64,000 nucleotides of DNA from Streptomyces albireticuli. Lineage in GTDB: Bacteria > Actinomycetota > Actinomycetes > Streptomycetales > Streptomycetaceae. This document shows, piece after piece, positions 8,055 to 15,397 of the stretch; the first letter of the stretch is position 1; each line of letters opens with the position of its first letter. The stretch is taken from contig NZ_JAJQQS010000013.1 of assembly GCF_021228125.1 (NCBI RefSeq), positions 124,001-188,000 of the forward strand. Direction: 5' to 3'. A program made the position numbers and the translations under genes. The notes below the pieces were generated by a model, which saw only the letters and a list, made by a program, of their open reading frames with translations, did not search any database and was not told the DNA's origin.

Positions 8055-9302
8055 ATGCCACGACGCCGATGCCCGGCGGCGCCCCCGCCGCCGGCCCTCG
8101 CTCCCGCCGCCCGCACACCGGCCACCCGCGCGCCGGGCGGCTTCAAGAAGACCGTCCGGGTCGCCGCCGCCCTGACCGGGTCCCTCCTCGCCCTGCTGAC
8201 CACCGCGATCATGCTGGGCGCCTATTTTCCGGCCCTCCCCAAGATCGGTGTGATCGGCCCGGTCCTCGGCGGCCAGTACCCCTTCCACATGGCCTTCCTC
8301 GCCGTCGCCGGCGGCGTCCTCGGGGCCCTGGCGCTGCGCTGGGGGCTGCGGCGCTGGGGCCGGGTCCTCACGGTGGTGACGGCGTTGTCGACGGTGGCCG
8401 CGCTGGTCATCGGCGGCGTCCAGCTCAGCGCCGCGCGGGAAGCCGGGGCGGAGGTCTCCTTCGGTGACGTCCTCGGCGAGCTCGCGTACCCGGACACCAG
8501 GCCGGACACGACCGCCACGTACGCCGTCCGCGACGGCGAGCCGCTCCGGGTGGACGCGTACCTGCCCGTGCGCGGCCGGGGCGGGGCGGCACCGGCCGTG
8601 GTGCTCGCCCACGCCGGGGGCTTCCACACCTTCGACAAGAGCGACCTGCGCGGCACCGGCCGCTGGCTGGCCGACCGCGGGGTGGCCGTCTTCGCCGTCG
8701 ACTACCGCCTGGCCGCGCCCGGCCGCCCCACCTGGGACAAGGCCCCGCAGGACCTGCTGTCCGCCCTCGGCTGGGTGCGGGAGCACGCCGGCCGGTACGG
8801 CGTCGACGCCTCCCGCGTCTCGCTGGGCGGCATGTCGGCGGGCGGCACGCTGGCGATGAGCACCGCCTTCCGGCTCCGGAACGGCACCATCCGGGCCGCG
8901 GACGGCCGGACCCCCGCTCCCCCGGCGTCCGTCGTCGGCTTCTACCCCGGGACGGACGTACGGCGGATGTGGGAGGACGACGTCGCAGGCACCCGCCGGG
9001 GCGCGGAGCTGTTCACGGGCGGTACGCCCGCGCGGTACCCGGAGCGCTACCGCGAGGTCTCCCCGGCCGCCGAGGTGCGCGCGGGCCTGCCGCGCACGCT
9101 GCTCGTCGTCGGCGACCGGGACCGCAGCGCCCGTCCGGAGACCGTCCGGGAACTCGGGGAGGCACTGCGCGCCGAGGGCGTGGACACCGAGGTCAGGGAA
9201 CTGCCCTTCGCCGAGCACGCCTTCGACGACGCCTACGGCAGCCTCACCTCCCAGACGAGCCGCCGGATCCTGCTGGACTTCCTCACAAAGGCCGGCCACT
9301 GA
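8055..9302 (+). CDS. Membrane-anchored alpha/beta hydrolase (BD-FAE/HSL-like esterase)
   Basis: The 415-residue protein has three predicted transmembrane helices in the first 145 residues, then an alpha/beta hydrolase domain facing most likely the outside. Catalytic elements seen are the oxyanion motif HAGGFHTF, the nucleophile elbow GGMSAGGT, an acid in VVGDRDRS and the His in FAEHAFDD. DYRLAAPGRPTWDKAPQDLL and the helix LGWVREHAGRYGVD are typical of the BD-FAE/esterase_lipase group. ATG 8055 has GAAGGA 9 bp upstream. The N-terminal Ala/Pro-rich segment is basic. The substrate is likely an ester, not further definable. Confidence 0.82.
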   Translation: MPRRRCPAAPPPPALAPAARTPATRAPGGFKKTVRVAAALTGSLLALLTTAIMLGAYFPALPKIGVIGPVLGGQYPFHMAFLAVAGGVLGALALRWGLRRWGRVLTVVTALSTVAALVIGGVQLSAAREAGAEVSFGDVLGELAYPDTRPDTTATYAVRDGEPLRVDAYLPVRGRGGAAPAVVLAHAGGFHTFDKSDLRGTGRWLADRGVAVFAVDYRLAAPGRPTWDKAPQDLLSALGWVREHAGRYGVDASRVSLGGMSAGGTLAMSTAFRLRNGTIRAADGRTPAPPASVVGFYPGTDVRRMWEDDVAGTRRGAELFTGGTPARYPERYREVSPAAEVRAGLPRTLLVVGDRDRSARPETVRELGEALRAEGVDTEVRELPFAEHAFDDAYGSLTSQTSRRILLDFLTKAGH

Positions 9303-9410
9303 ACTCCACGGGCCGGGCGGCCCCCGACCCTTCGGAGCACCCGGCGTGCGCCGCCGGCCTCCCCGTGCCAGCGTGGTGCGGGACCCGTGGCGCACAAGGA
9401 GGTCCGTCCC

Positions 9411-9683
9411 ATGAGCGGCAACAAGGCCTGGCTCGTCGAGATCAGCATCAAGGAACACGACCACACGGTCACCGCCGAGGCCCGGCTCACGGGCAGGACC
9501 CCGGGCCCGATGGTCGGCGAGGGCACGGCTCGCTGCCACCCCGCCGACGAGAACGTCCCGGACATCGGCGACGAGCTCGCGGCCGCCCGCGCCCTGAACA
9601 GGCTGTCCGACCAACTGCTGGATACAGCGATCAAGGACATCCAGTCCCACACGCACGAACAGGTGCACGGCATCCGCGACTGA
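9411..9683 (+). CDS. DUF1876 (dsRBD-fold) protein
   Basis: This 90-residue protein matches the small DUF1876 family, common and often multicopy in Streptomyces: KAWLVEISIKEHDHTVTAEA, then PADENVPDIGDELAAARALN and ALNRLSDQLLDTAIKDI, ending in THEQVHGI. The fold is predicted to be like a double-stranded-RNA-binding domain, but function is unknown. The start at 9411 has a near-perfect AAGGAGGT 7 bp upstream, so the upstream in-frame ATG at 9387 is rejected. Confidence 0.85.
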   Translation: MSGNKAWLVEISIKEHDHTVTAEARLTGRTPGPMVGEGTARCHPADENVPDIGDELAAARALNRLSDQLLDTAIKDIQSHTHEQVHGIRD

Positions 9684-9768
9684 CCGGCCGGAACCCTTGC
9701 CACACCTGGCCACAGCGACCACTCCTTGAACATTCAATGAGTTCACCCTAGAGTGAGCTCCCGGGAAA

Positions 9769-9788
9769 GTTCTTGAACCTTAAAGAAC
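9769..9788. promoter_or_regulatory. Inverted repeat upstream of solute-binding protein gene
   Basis: GTTCTT-8 bp-AAGAAC forms a short inverted repeat 26 bp upstream of the solute-binding-protein start. A related CTTGAAC/TTCAATG motif lies at about 9724-9738. This AT-rich pocket within very GC-rich DNA is a plausible operator or promoter, but no regulator gene is adjacent. Confidence 0.3.
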
Positions 9789-9814
9789 GTCCCTCCCCCC
9801 ATAAAGGAGTCGTC

Positions 9815-10951
9815 GTGAAGTCCACCCGCAAGGCATGGGCCACCGTCATCGCCCTCGGCGTCATCGCCGCGAGCGGAGCCACCGTCGCCGCCGCCACCCC
9901 CTCCGCCCGCTCCGTGTCGGCGGGCGCGAGCGAGGAGGAGCAGCTCCAGAAGCTGTACAAGGACGCGGTCGCCGAGGGCGGCCGTCTGGTCGTCTACGCC
10001 GGTGGCGACAAGCCCGGCCAGGCCGACTACCTCAAGAACGCGTTCGTCAAGCAGTTCCCCAAGATGAAGGTCGACACCGTCGTCGACTTCAGCAAGAACC
10101 ACGACGCGCGTCTCGACAACCAGATAGCCGGCCACAAGGTCGTGGCCGACGTCGTCCACCTCCAGACGCTCGACGACTTCCCGCGCTGGAAGAAGGAAGG
10201 CGCGCTCGAGCAGTACAAGCCGGTCGGCTGGAACAAGGTCTACGACAAGGTCAAGGACAAGGACGGCTACTACACCGGCCTGTTCTTCATCGGCTTCGCC
10301 AACGTCACCGCCACCACGCTCGGCGACAACGCCCCCGTCGAGGCCGAGGACTTCCTCAAGCCCGAGTACAAGGACAAGCTCGTCTTCACCTACCCCAACG
10401 ACGACGACGCCGTCCTGTACTACTTCAAGCAGCTCACCGACAAGTACGGCTTCGACTACCTGGCGAAGCTGCGCGCCCAGAACCCCAAGTTCGTCCGCGG
10501 CACCGCCGACGCCTCCGCCCAGGTCGGCAAGGACGGCTACGTGGCGAACTTCGGCAGCTCGGGCAGCTCCAGCGGCCTGTCGAAGACGAGCATCCCCGAG
10601 AAGTCGCCCTGGGTCGCGTGGCCGCAGACCGGCGCCATCCTCAAGGACGCCCCGCACAAGGCCGCCGCCAAGCTGTACATGAGCTGGGTCCTGTCGAAGC
10701 AGTACCAGCAGACCGCGTACGGCTGGAGCGCCCGTACCGACGTCCCCGCCCCGGCCGGCCGCAAGGGCATCTTCGACTACGACAACATGAACCCGCTCGG
10801 CCTCGGCAGGTTCATGGGCGACCGCGCCGCCCTCGACCGCTACAAGGCCCGCGTCAGCCTCTACGTCGGCGACGTCAAGGGCGCCAACCCGGCCGACCCC
10901 GAGACCAAGCTCGGCCTGTACCCCGTCGACCAGAACGGCACCCAGGGCTGA
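9815..10951 (+). CDS. Extracellular solute-binding protein (ABC type, periplasmic binding fold)
   Basis: The 378-residue protein begins with a Sec signal peptide (MKSTRKAWATVIALGVIAAS, Ala-rich, cleavage probably after the ATPSA region). A type II binding-protein fold of the Fe(III)/spermidine-like group follows: GGRLVVYAGGDKPGQADYLK, VDTVVDFSKNHDARLDNQIA, GLFFIGFANVTATTLGD and SPWVAWPQTGAIL. There is no lipobox Cys after the signal peptide, which is unusual for a Gram-positive binding protein. No permease or ATPase gene is adjacent, so it is an orphan. GTG 9815 has AAGGAG 5 bp upstream. The ligand is unknown. Confidence 0.8.
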   Translation: MKSTRKAWATVIALGVIAASGATVAAATPSARSVSAGASEEEQLQKLYKDAVAEGGRLVVYAGGDKPGQADYLKNAFVKQFPKMKVDTVVDFSKNHDARLDNQIAGHKVVADVVHLQTLDDFPRWKKEGALEQYKPVGWNKVYDKVKDKDGYYTGLFFIGFANVTATTLGDNAPVEAEDFLKPEYKDKLVFTYPNDDDAVLYYFKQLTDKYGFDYLAKLRAQNPKFVRGTADASAQVGKDGYVANFGSSGSSSGLSKTSIPEKSPWVAWPQTGAILKDAPHKAAAKLYMSWVLSKQYQQTAYGWSARTDVPAPAGRKGIFDYDNMNPLGLGRFMGDRAALDRYKARVSLYVGDVKGANPADPETKLGLYPVDQNGTQG

Positions 10952-10976
10952 CGGCGACGGCTCCCGCCGGTCCCGT

Positions 10977-11005
10977 GGGCCCCTCCGGGCCCCGGGGCCG
11001 GTTTT
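10977..11005. terminator. Probable transcription terminator
   Basis: GGGCCC-CTCC-GGGCCC forms a perfect hairpin followed by a second GC block and five T residues (GGTTTTTCC). It lies just after the solute-binding-protein gene and before the biosynthetic cluster, so it probably insulates the two units. Confidence 0.55.
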
Positions 11006-11062
11006 TCCGTCCGGACCCGCCGCCTCGCGGCTGACCGGTCCCGGACAGTCCACTTCCGGTCA

Positions 11063-11120
11063 TTGCCCCCTGCACGTAGTTCTCTTTATCGTCTTTGACG
11101 CGCAGGACATCAGGCGATGT
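11063..11120 (+). promoter_or_regulatory. Putative cluster promoter and palindrome
   Basis: TTGCCC (11063-11068) and TATCGT (11087-11092) are separated by 18 bp and resemble -35/-10 elements. Downstream, ACATC-AGGC-GATGT (11107-11120) is a short perfect inverted repeat directly before the GAGGGAG ribosome site of the first biosynthetic gene. This is the only sizeable gap upstream of the thirteen-gene run, so the main operon promoter is expected here. Confidence 0.35.
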
Positions 11121-11132
11121 GAGGGAGTAGGC

Positions 11133-11999
11133 GTGGTCAGTACCCTGATCGACCAGAACGATCGCTTCCTGGGTATCCTCGACCGGCTCAGCTCGAAATC
11201 GGTCGAGGATTACTACAACCCGTACAAGCTCTTCGAGTGGCCGGACAGTCTTCCCGAAGACATGTGGTGGATGAGCCCCGAACTCACCACGACCCATGGC
11301 ACAGCCGCGGCCGAGCGGCTCACCGAGAAACAGCTCCACGCGCTGTCGCGCCACGAGAGCCTCAATTTCTACAGCCTCAATGTGCACGGCATCCGCGAAC
11401 TGCTCATCGATGTGACCAGACGCATCCACACCAAGGGCTTCGAGACCCCTTCCGAGTTCTTCCACCACTTCATCGGTGAGGAGAACGAACACATGTGGTT
11501 CTTCGCGGAGTTCTGCCTCCGCTACGGGAAGATATACCGCCAGCCGGGCGGTATCAGCGCCGAGGCGCCGCGGCCCGACGTGGAGAGCCTCCTGGTGTTC
11601 ACCCGCATCCTGATCTTCGAGGAGCTGGTCGACCACTTCAACTCCAAGATGGCGCTCGACGAACGGCTGGACGACACGATCCGGGCGATCAACCGCATTC
11701 ACCACCAGGACGAGTCCCGGCACATCGCCTTCGGCCGGGAGCTGGTCTCCGTCCTGTTCGCCGAGGTGCGCCGGACGTCCACCGAGCAGGAGCTCGACGA
11801 CATAGCGGCGTACGTCAAGCGCTATATGACCTACAGCTTCGAGACGCTGTACAACCCGCAGGTGTACCGGGACGCCGGGATCGAGAAGCCGCAGGAGCTG
11901 CGCCGGGAGCTGCTGGAATCGCCCGCCCGCGCCGAGTTCGAGCGGAGCGTCTTCCGCAAGACCGCCAAGTACCTGGAGAAGACGGGGATCATCCGATGA
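11133..11999 (+). CDS. AurF-like non-haem diiron N-oxygenase
   Basis: AurF/CmlI-type enzymes oxidise amines stepwise to hydroxylamine, nitroso or nitro groups with a diiron centre. The 288-residue protein carries the complete ligand pattern of that family: Glu75 (RHESLNFYS), Glu117-x-x-His120 (GEENEHMWFF), Glu163 or Glu164 (IFEELVDHF) and His190-x3-Glu194-x2-His197 (RIHHQDESRHIAF). It is about 50 residues shorter than AurF. GTG 11133 follows GAGGGAG. It overlaps the carrier-protein ligase gene by 4 bp, suggesting coupled translation and a substrate that is an amine bound to, or derived from, a carrier protein. Other ferritin-like oxidations are possible, but the HxxxExxH pattern favours N-oxygenation. 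Confidence 0.82.
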   Translation: MVSTLIDQNDRFLGILDRLSSKSVEDYYNPYKLFEWPDSLPEDMWWMSPELTTTHGTAAAERLTEKQLHALSRHESLNFYSLNVHGIRELLIDVTRRIHTKGFETPSEFFHHFIGEENEHMWFFAEFCLRYGKIYRQPGGISAEAPRPDVESLLVFTRILIFEELVDHFNSKMALDERLDDTIRAINRIHHQDESRHIAFGRELVSVLFAEVRRTSTEQELDDIAAYVKRYMTYSFETLYNPQVYRDAGIEKPQELRRELLESPARAEFERSVFRKTAKYLEKTGIIR

Positions 12000-12865
12000 C
12001 AGTCGCCCCTCGGCACGACACCGGCATCACCCGCACCCCCGGCGGCGGCGCCACGGACGCCGTGGTCATCCTCTCGCCCGACGAGACCGACCTGCTCCTG
12101 GAGCTGGACCGCACCTTCACCGGCTGGGGACGGGCGTCGGGCGCGCGCGAGATCCAGCCGCCGCCCGTCTACCCCGTGCGCGACCTGGAGAAGTTCGACG
12201 TCTACACGAACTTCCCGCACCTGGTGTTCGCCGGCGCCGCGCTGGACCTGGAGGGGTCCCGCGCGCCCTCCGAGGGCCGGTTCGCGCGAGGCGACCTGCA
12301 GGACGCGCGGATCGGGCTGTCGCACGCCACCTGCTACGGCGCCTTCCTCTACTACGAGAACGCCCGCCTCGCCGAGGACACCTCGGTCACGCTGGTCAAC
12401 CGCTGCTTCCGGCACGAGGACCACTTCAGCGGCCTGCGCCGGCTGCTGAGCTTCCAGATGCGGGAGATCGTGGCGCTGGGCACCCCCGAGCACGCGCAGG
12501 GCGTCCTCTCCCGGTTCACCGAACGCATCCTGGCGTTCGCCGACGCGCTGTCGCTGAAGCTGGAGAAGGTGCCGGCGACCGACCCCTTCTTCGAGAAGGG
12601 CGGAGCACGCGCGCTGTTGGCGAAGGTCAGCCCGGTGAAATACGAGTTCCAGGCCGGCGACCTGGCGATCTCCTCCGTGAACAACCACCGCAACTTCTTC
12701 GGCGAACGCTGCGACATCCGGCACGAGCGGGACGGGGAGTTCGTCCACACCAGCTGCGTCGCGTTCGGTCTCGAACGCTGGCTCGCGGTGCTGCTGGAGC
12801 AGCACGGCGACGACGCGCCGCGCGCCCTGGAAGCCGTTCGCCGGGCATCCGCCCGGGTCTCCTGA
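11996..12865 (+). CDS. Class II aaRS-like amino acid:[carrier protein] ligase
   Basis: This family shares the catalytic core of atypical SerRS but lacks the tRNA-binding domain. It activates small amino acids (Gly, Ala in characterised members) and transfers them to the phosphopantetheine of a carrier protein. The 289-residue protein keeps the zinc ligands by spacing: Cys113 (SHATCYGAF), Glu157 (SFQMREIVA) and Cys254 (HTSCVAFGLE). It also has motif 2 (NRCFRHEDHFSG, Arg139) and motif 3 (AFGLERWLAVLL, Arg261). There is no N-terminal coiled-coil arm. The carrier protein encoded at 13349 is the obvious partner. The amino acid is not predictable by eye. Confidence 0.85.
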   Translation: MTVAPRHDTGITRTPGGGATDAVVILSPDETDLLLELDRTFTGWGRASGAREIQPPPVYPVRDLEKFDVYTNFPHLVFAGAALDLEGSRAPSEGRFARGDLQDARIGLSHATCYGAFLYYENARLAEDTSVTLVNRCFRHEDHFSGLRRLLSFQMREIVALGTPEHAQGVLSRFTERILAFADALSLKLEKVPATDPFFEKGGARALLAKVSPVKYEFQAGDLAISSVNNHRNFFGERCDIRHERDGEFVHTSCVAFGLERWLAVLLEQHGDDAPRALEAVRRASARVS

Positions 12866-12866
12866 G

Positions 12867-13391
12867 GTGAACCGGGGACGCGTCGGCATCGATCTGGTCC
12901 CTTACGGAAGGGTCCGGAGCCTGCTGACCGCCGAAGGACGGCCGGTGCTGTCCCGGATGCTCTCCGGCGCGGAGCTCGCGCTCTCCCGGACGGACACCGG
13001 TCCGGACGTACCGGGAATCGCCGGACGGCTGGCCGCGAAGGAAGCGGTCTTCAAGCTCTTCCGGGCGGCGGGGCAGACCCTGCCGTGGCAGGACATCGAA
13101 ATCCTGAAAGAGGACGGCGGCTGGCCCGTGGTGAGACTGGGCGGCCGGGCCGCCCGGCTGGCACGGGCGGCCCTCGTCGAATACGTCGACGTGAGCATCT
13201 CGCACGACGACCCGTGCGCCATCGCCATCGCCTATTCCGGGCCCGCGCCGGAATCCCCCCTGCGATGGCCCGGAACATCCGACGACGCACCCGAAACCCT
13301 TCGGACGCCGGTGGACCCGGCGGCCGACCGGACGACCGAGGAGTGGAAATGGCTTCGACCGGAATCGAAGACGTCCGTACCTGGATCCTGA
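12867..13391 (+). CDS. AcpS-type 4'-phosphopantetheinyl transferase (first copy)
   Basis: AcpS enzymes transfer phosphopantetheine from CoA to the Ser of carrier proteins. The N-terminal 125 residues have the AcpS signatures: GIDLV at residues 7-11 (Mg-binding Asp) and GRLAAKEAVFKLF around residues 53-65 with the conserved Lys-Glu pair, plus EYVDVSISHDDPCAIAIAYS at the end of the fold. About 45 extra C-terminal residues are polar and low complexity; they read across the start of the next gene (43-bp overlap with the carrier protein), so the tail may be dispensable. GTG 12867 begins 1 bp after the previous stop. Confidence 0.82.
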   Translation: MNRGRVGIDLVPYGRVRSLLTAEGRPVLSRMLSGAELALSRTDTGPDVPGIAGRLAAKEAVFKLFRAAGQTLPWQDIEILKEDGGWPVVRLGGRAARLARAALVEYVDVSISHDDPCAIAIAYSGPAPESPLRWPGTSDDAPETLRTPVDPAADRTTEEWKWLRPESKTSVPGS

Positions 13392-13588
13392 GCCGGCACC
13401 CGGAACGCGACTCCCTTTCACCGGACGAGAACCTCATCGAGAGCAGGCTCGTCGACTCGCTCTCCTTCGTCGAACTCGTCTACGCGATCGAGGGCGCCAG
13501 CGGTGTCGAGATCGACTTCGACACCATCGACATCCAGGACTTCCAGACCCTCTCCGCCATCGAAAAGGCGTTCTTCGCCACCGTCTGA
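13349..13588 (+). CDS. Acyl/aminoacyl carrier protein 1
   Basis: The 79-residue protein is a discrete four-helix carrier protein. The attachment serine is Ser37 in SRLVDSLSFVELVYAIE, followed by an acidic second helix, GVEIDFDTIDIQDF, and LSAIEKAFF as last helix. It starts inside the end of the PPTase gene with its own GAGGAG site. Its position between the amino acid:carrier ligase and the methyltransferase and condensing-enzyme genes makes it the likely aminoacyl carrier. The DSLS motif resembles the discrete carriers that pair with aaRS-like ligases. Confidence 0.88.
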   Translation: MASTGIEDVRTWILSRHPERDSLSPDENLIESRLVDSLSFVELVYAIEGASGVEIDFDTIDIQDFQTLSAIEKAFFATV

Positions 13589-13609
13589 ATTCTCCCGGAG
13601 GTAGCGAGC

Positions 13610-14434
13610 ATGGAAGCTGTTTCCTATACGGCCCAGTGGACGGCGGCCGCCCGCGCCGTGGAGTCCGAACGCGACGACGCGATGTTCGAGGACCGGTTCG
13701 CCCGGGATCTCGCGGCCCCGCGCGGCTTCGAGCTGCTCGACAAGTACGGCGGCGGCGGTCTGCTCCCGTTCATCGCGATCCGCACCAAGTACTTCGACGA
13801 CAGCATCGACACCGTGCTGCGCGAGAACACCATCGACCAGGTCGTCCTCGTCGCGGCCGGCATGGACACCCGCGCGTTCCGCCTCACCTGGCCCGCCGGC
13901 ACCACGGTGTACGAGATGGACCACGACGCGCTCGTCGACGAGAAGCGCGCCCGCCTCGCCCGGCTGGGCGCCACCGCGACGACGGACCGCAGAGAGGTGA
14001 AGGCCGACCTCGCCGGGGACTGGCTGCCCGCCCTGACCCGGGCCAGGTTCGACCCCTCCCGCCCCACGCTCTGGGCCGCCGAGGGACTGATGTTCTTCCT
14101 CACCCGGGACCAGTCCGCCCACCTGCTGCGCACGCTCGGCACGGCCTCCGCGCCCGGCAGCCGGCTGGCGGTCGACTTCGCGAGCAAGGCGCTGCTGCGC
14201 AGTCCCTTCTCGCAGACGTTCCTCAAGGGGCTCAAGGAGGACGGGACGCCCTGGCTGTTCGGCACGGACGAGCCGGAGGAGTTCCTCGCGACCACGGGCT
14301 GGAAGGTCCAGGACCTCAAGGAGCCCGGCGAGCCCGGCGCGGGCGAGGGCCGCTGGCCGTACGAGGTGCAGTCGCGCGACCGGCGCGGCGTCGCCCGGAG
14401 CTGGCTCGTACGCGCCGAGTTCGTCGGCGGGTGA
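13610..14434 (+). CDS. SAM-dependent methyltransferase (PPM1/LCMT family)
   Basis: This 274-residue protein belongs to the leucine-carboxyl-methyltransferase-like family widespread in actinobacterial secondary metabolism. The SAM site is visible as VVLVAAGMDTRAFRL (residues 80-94), followed by YEMDHDALVDEKRARL, and the family motif LWAAEGLMFFLT near residue 160. Family members methylate carboxylates or hydroxyls of small molecules. ATG 13610 is preceded by GGAGGTAGC. In this cluster an O-methylation of the product (methyl ester or ether) is inferred; a carrier-bound substrate cannot be excluded. Confidence 0.82.
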   Translation: MEAVSYTAQWTAAARAVESERDDAMFEDRFARDLAAPRGFELLDKYGGGGLLPFIAIRTKYFDDSIDTVLRENTIDQVVLVAAGMDTRAFRLTWPAGTTVYEMDHDALVDEKRARLARLGATATTDRREVKADLAGDWLPALTRARFDPSRPTLWAAEGLMFFLTRDQSAHLLRTLGTASAPGSRLAVDFASKALLRSPFSQTFLKGLKEDGTPWLFGTDEPEEFLATTGWKVQDLKEPGEPGAGEGRWPYEVQSRDRRGVARSWLVRAEFVGG

Positions 14435-14441
14435 GGCGCGG

Positions 14442-15392
14442 ATGACCGCCACCACGACGCTGGAGCGGATCGAGTCCTTCCTCCCCGAGCGCAGCGTGCG
14501 GATCGACGACGTCGCCGACAGCCTGGGCCTGCGGCGCGCCGAGGTCGGTGTCTTCCGCAAGATCTACGGTCTGGACCGGCTGCGCTTCGACCCGGACACC
14601 GGCCTGTTCGACCTGGTGCTCCACTCCGCCCGCCGGGCCCTGAAGGCACTGCCCGAAGGGCGCCACGTCCGGTACGTCGTCTACGCGCACACCATGCAGG
14701 CCGTCACTCCCCCGCACATCGACGCCGCCCAGGTGATCCGCGAGGAGCTCGGCCTGCACGACGCGGAGGCGTTCGCCCTGACCCACCAGGCCTGTGTCAG
14801 CAGTCTCGGCGCCGTCGACCTGACCGGCGAACTGCTGCGGGCGGAGGCCCCCGAGGGGGCGTACGCGCTGATGGTCACGGGCGAGCGGGCGTACTCCCCG
14901 AAGGTCCAGCTGATCCCCCACAGCGCGATCATGGCCGACGCCGCGGCGGCCTGTCTCGTCACCGTCGGCGGCCCCGGGGACGAGGTGCGCTCCTTCACGA
15001 CGCGCACCCTCGGCGAGTTCGCCGCGGGGCTGGACATGACCAAGGAGCAGACCCAGGGCTTCGGGCAGGTCTACGGCACCGTGCTCGGTGAGGTCATCCA
15101 CGAGGCGGTGGCCCGCGCGGAGCTGTCGTTCGACGACATCGACCTGGTGATCCCGCACAACGTGAACCTGGTTTCGTGGCGGCAGACGATCAAGGAGATG
15201 GGCGCCGACCCCGGCAGGTTCTTCCTCGACAACGTGCCCCTCTACAGCCATACCTACGCCGCGGACGTCTTCGTGAACTACACGACGCTGCGCGACCGGG
15301 GCCGCCTGGTCCCCGGAAGGCACTACGTCCTGGTGTCCGTGGGCCTCGGCGCCACCTTCGGCGCCATGGTGATCACTCACAGGGAGGGGTGA
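14442..15392 (+). CDS. KAS III-like ketosynthase or acyltransferase with Cys-His-His triad
   Basis: The 316-residue protein has the FabH fold. Active-site Cys118 lies in THQACVSSLGAV and His239 in VIPHNVN. The third FabH residue, normally Asn in a GNTS motif, aligns with His270 in YSHTYAADVF. The C-terminus VSVGLGATFGAMVI matches the FabH G-G-A-x-WG region in form, but the signature is altered. Such variants include C-C bond-forming synthases and O/N-acyltransferases. It lies 7 bp after the methyltransferase and 5 bp before the ATP-grasp gene. A Cys-less homologue is encoded at 18402, and a heterodimer is possible. Confidence 0.8.
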   Translation: MTATTTLERIESFLPERSVRIDDVADSLGLRRAEVGVFRKIYGLDRLRFDPDTGLFDLVLHSARRALKALPEGRHVRYVVYAHTMQAVTPPHIDAAQVIREELGLHDAEAFALTHQACVSSLGAVDLTGELLRAEAPEGAYALMVTGERAYSPKVQLIPHSAIMADAAAACLVTVGGPGDEVRSFTTRTLGEFAAGLDMTKEQTQGFGQVYGTVLGEVIHEAVARAELSFDDIDLVIPHNVNLVSWRQTIKEMGADPGRFFLDNVPLYSHTYAADVFVNYTTLRDRGRLVPGRHYVLVSVGLGATFGAMVITHREG

Positions 15393-15397
15393 GAAGG

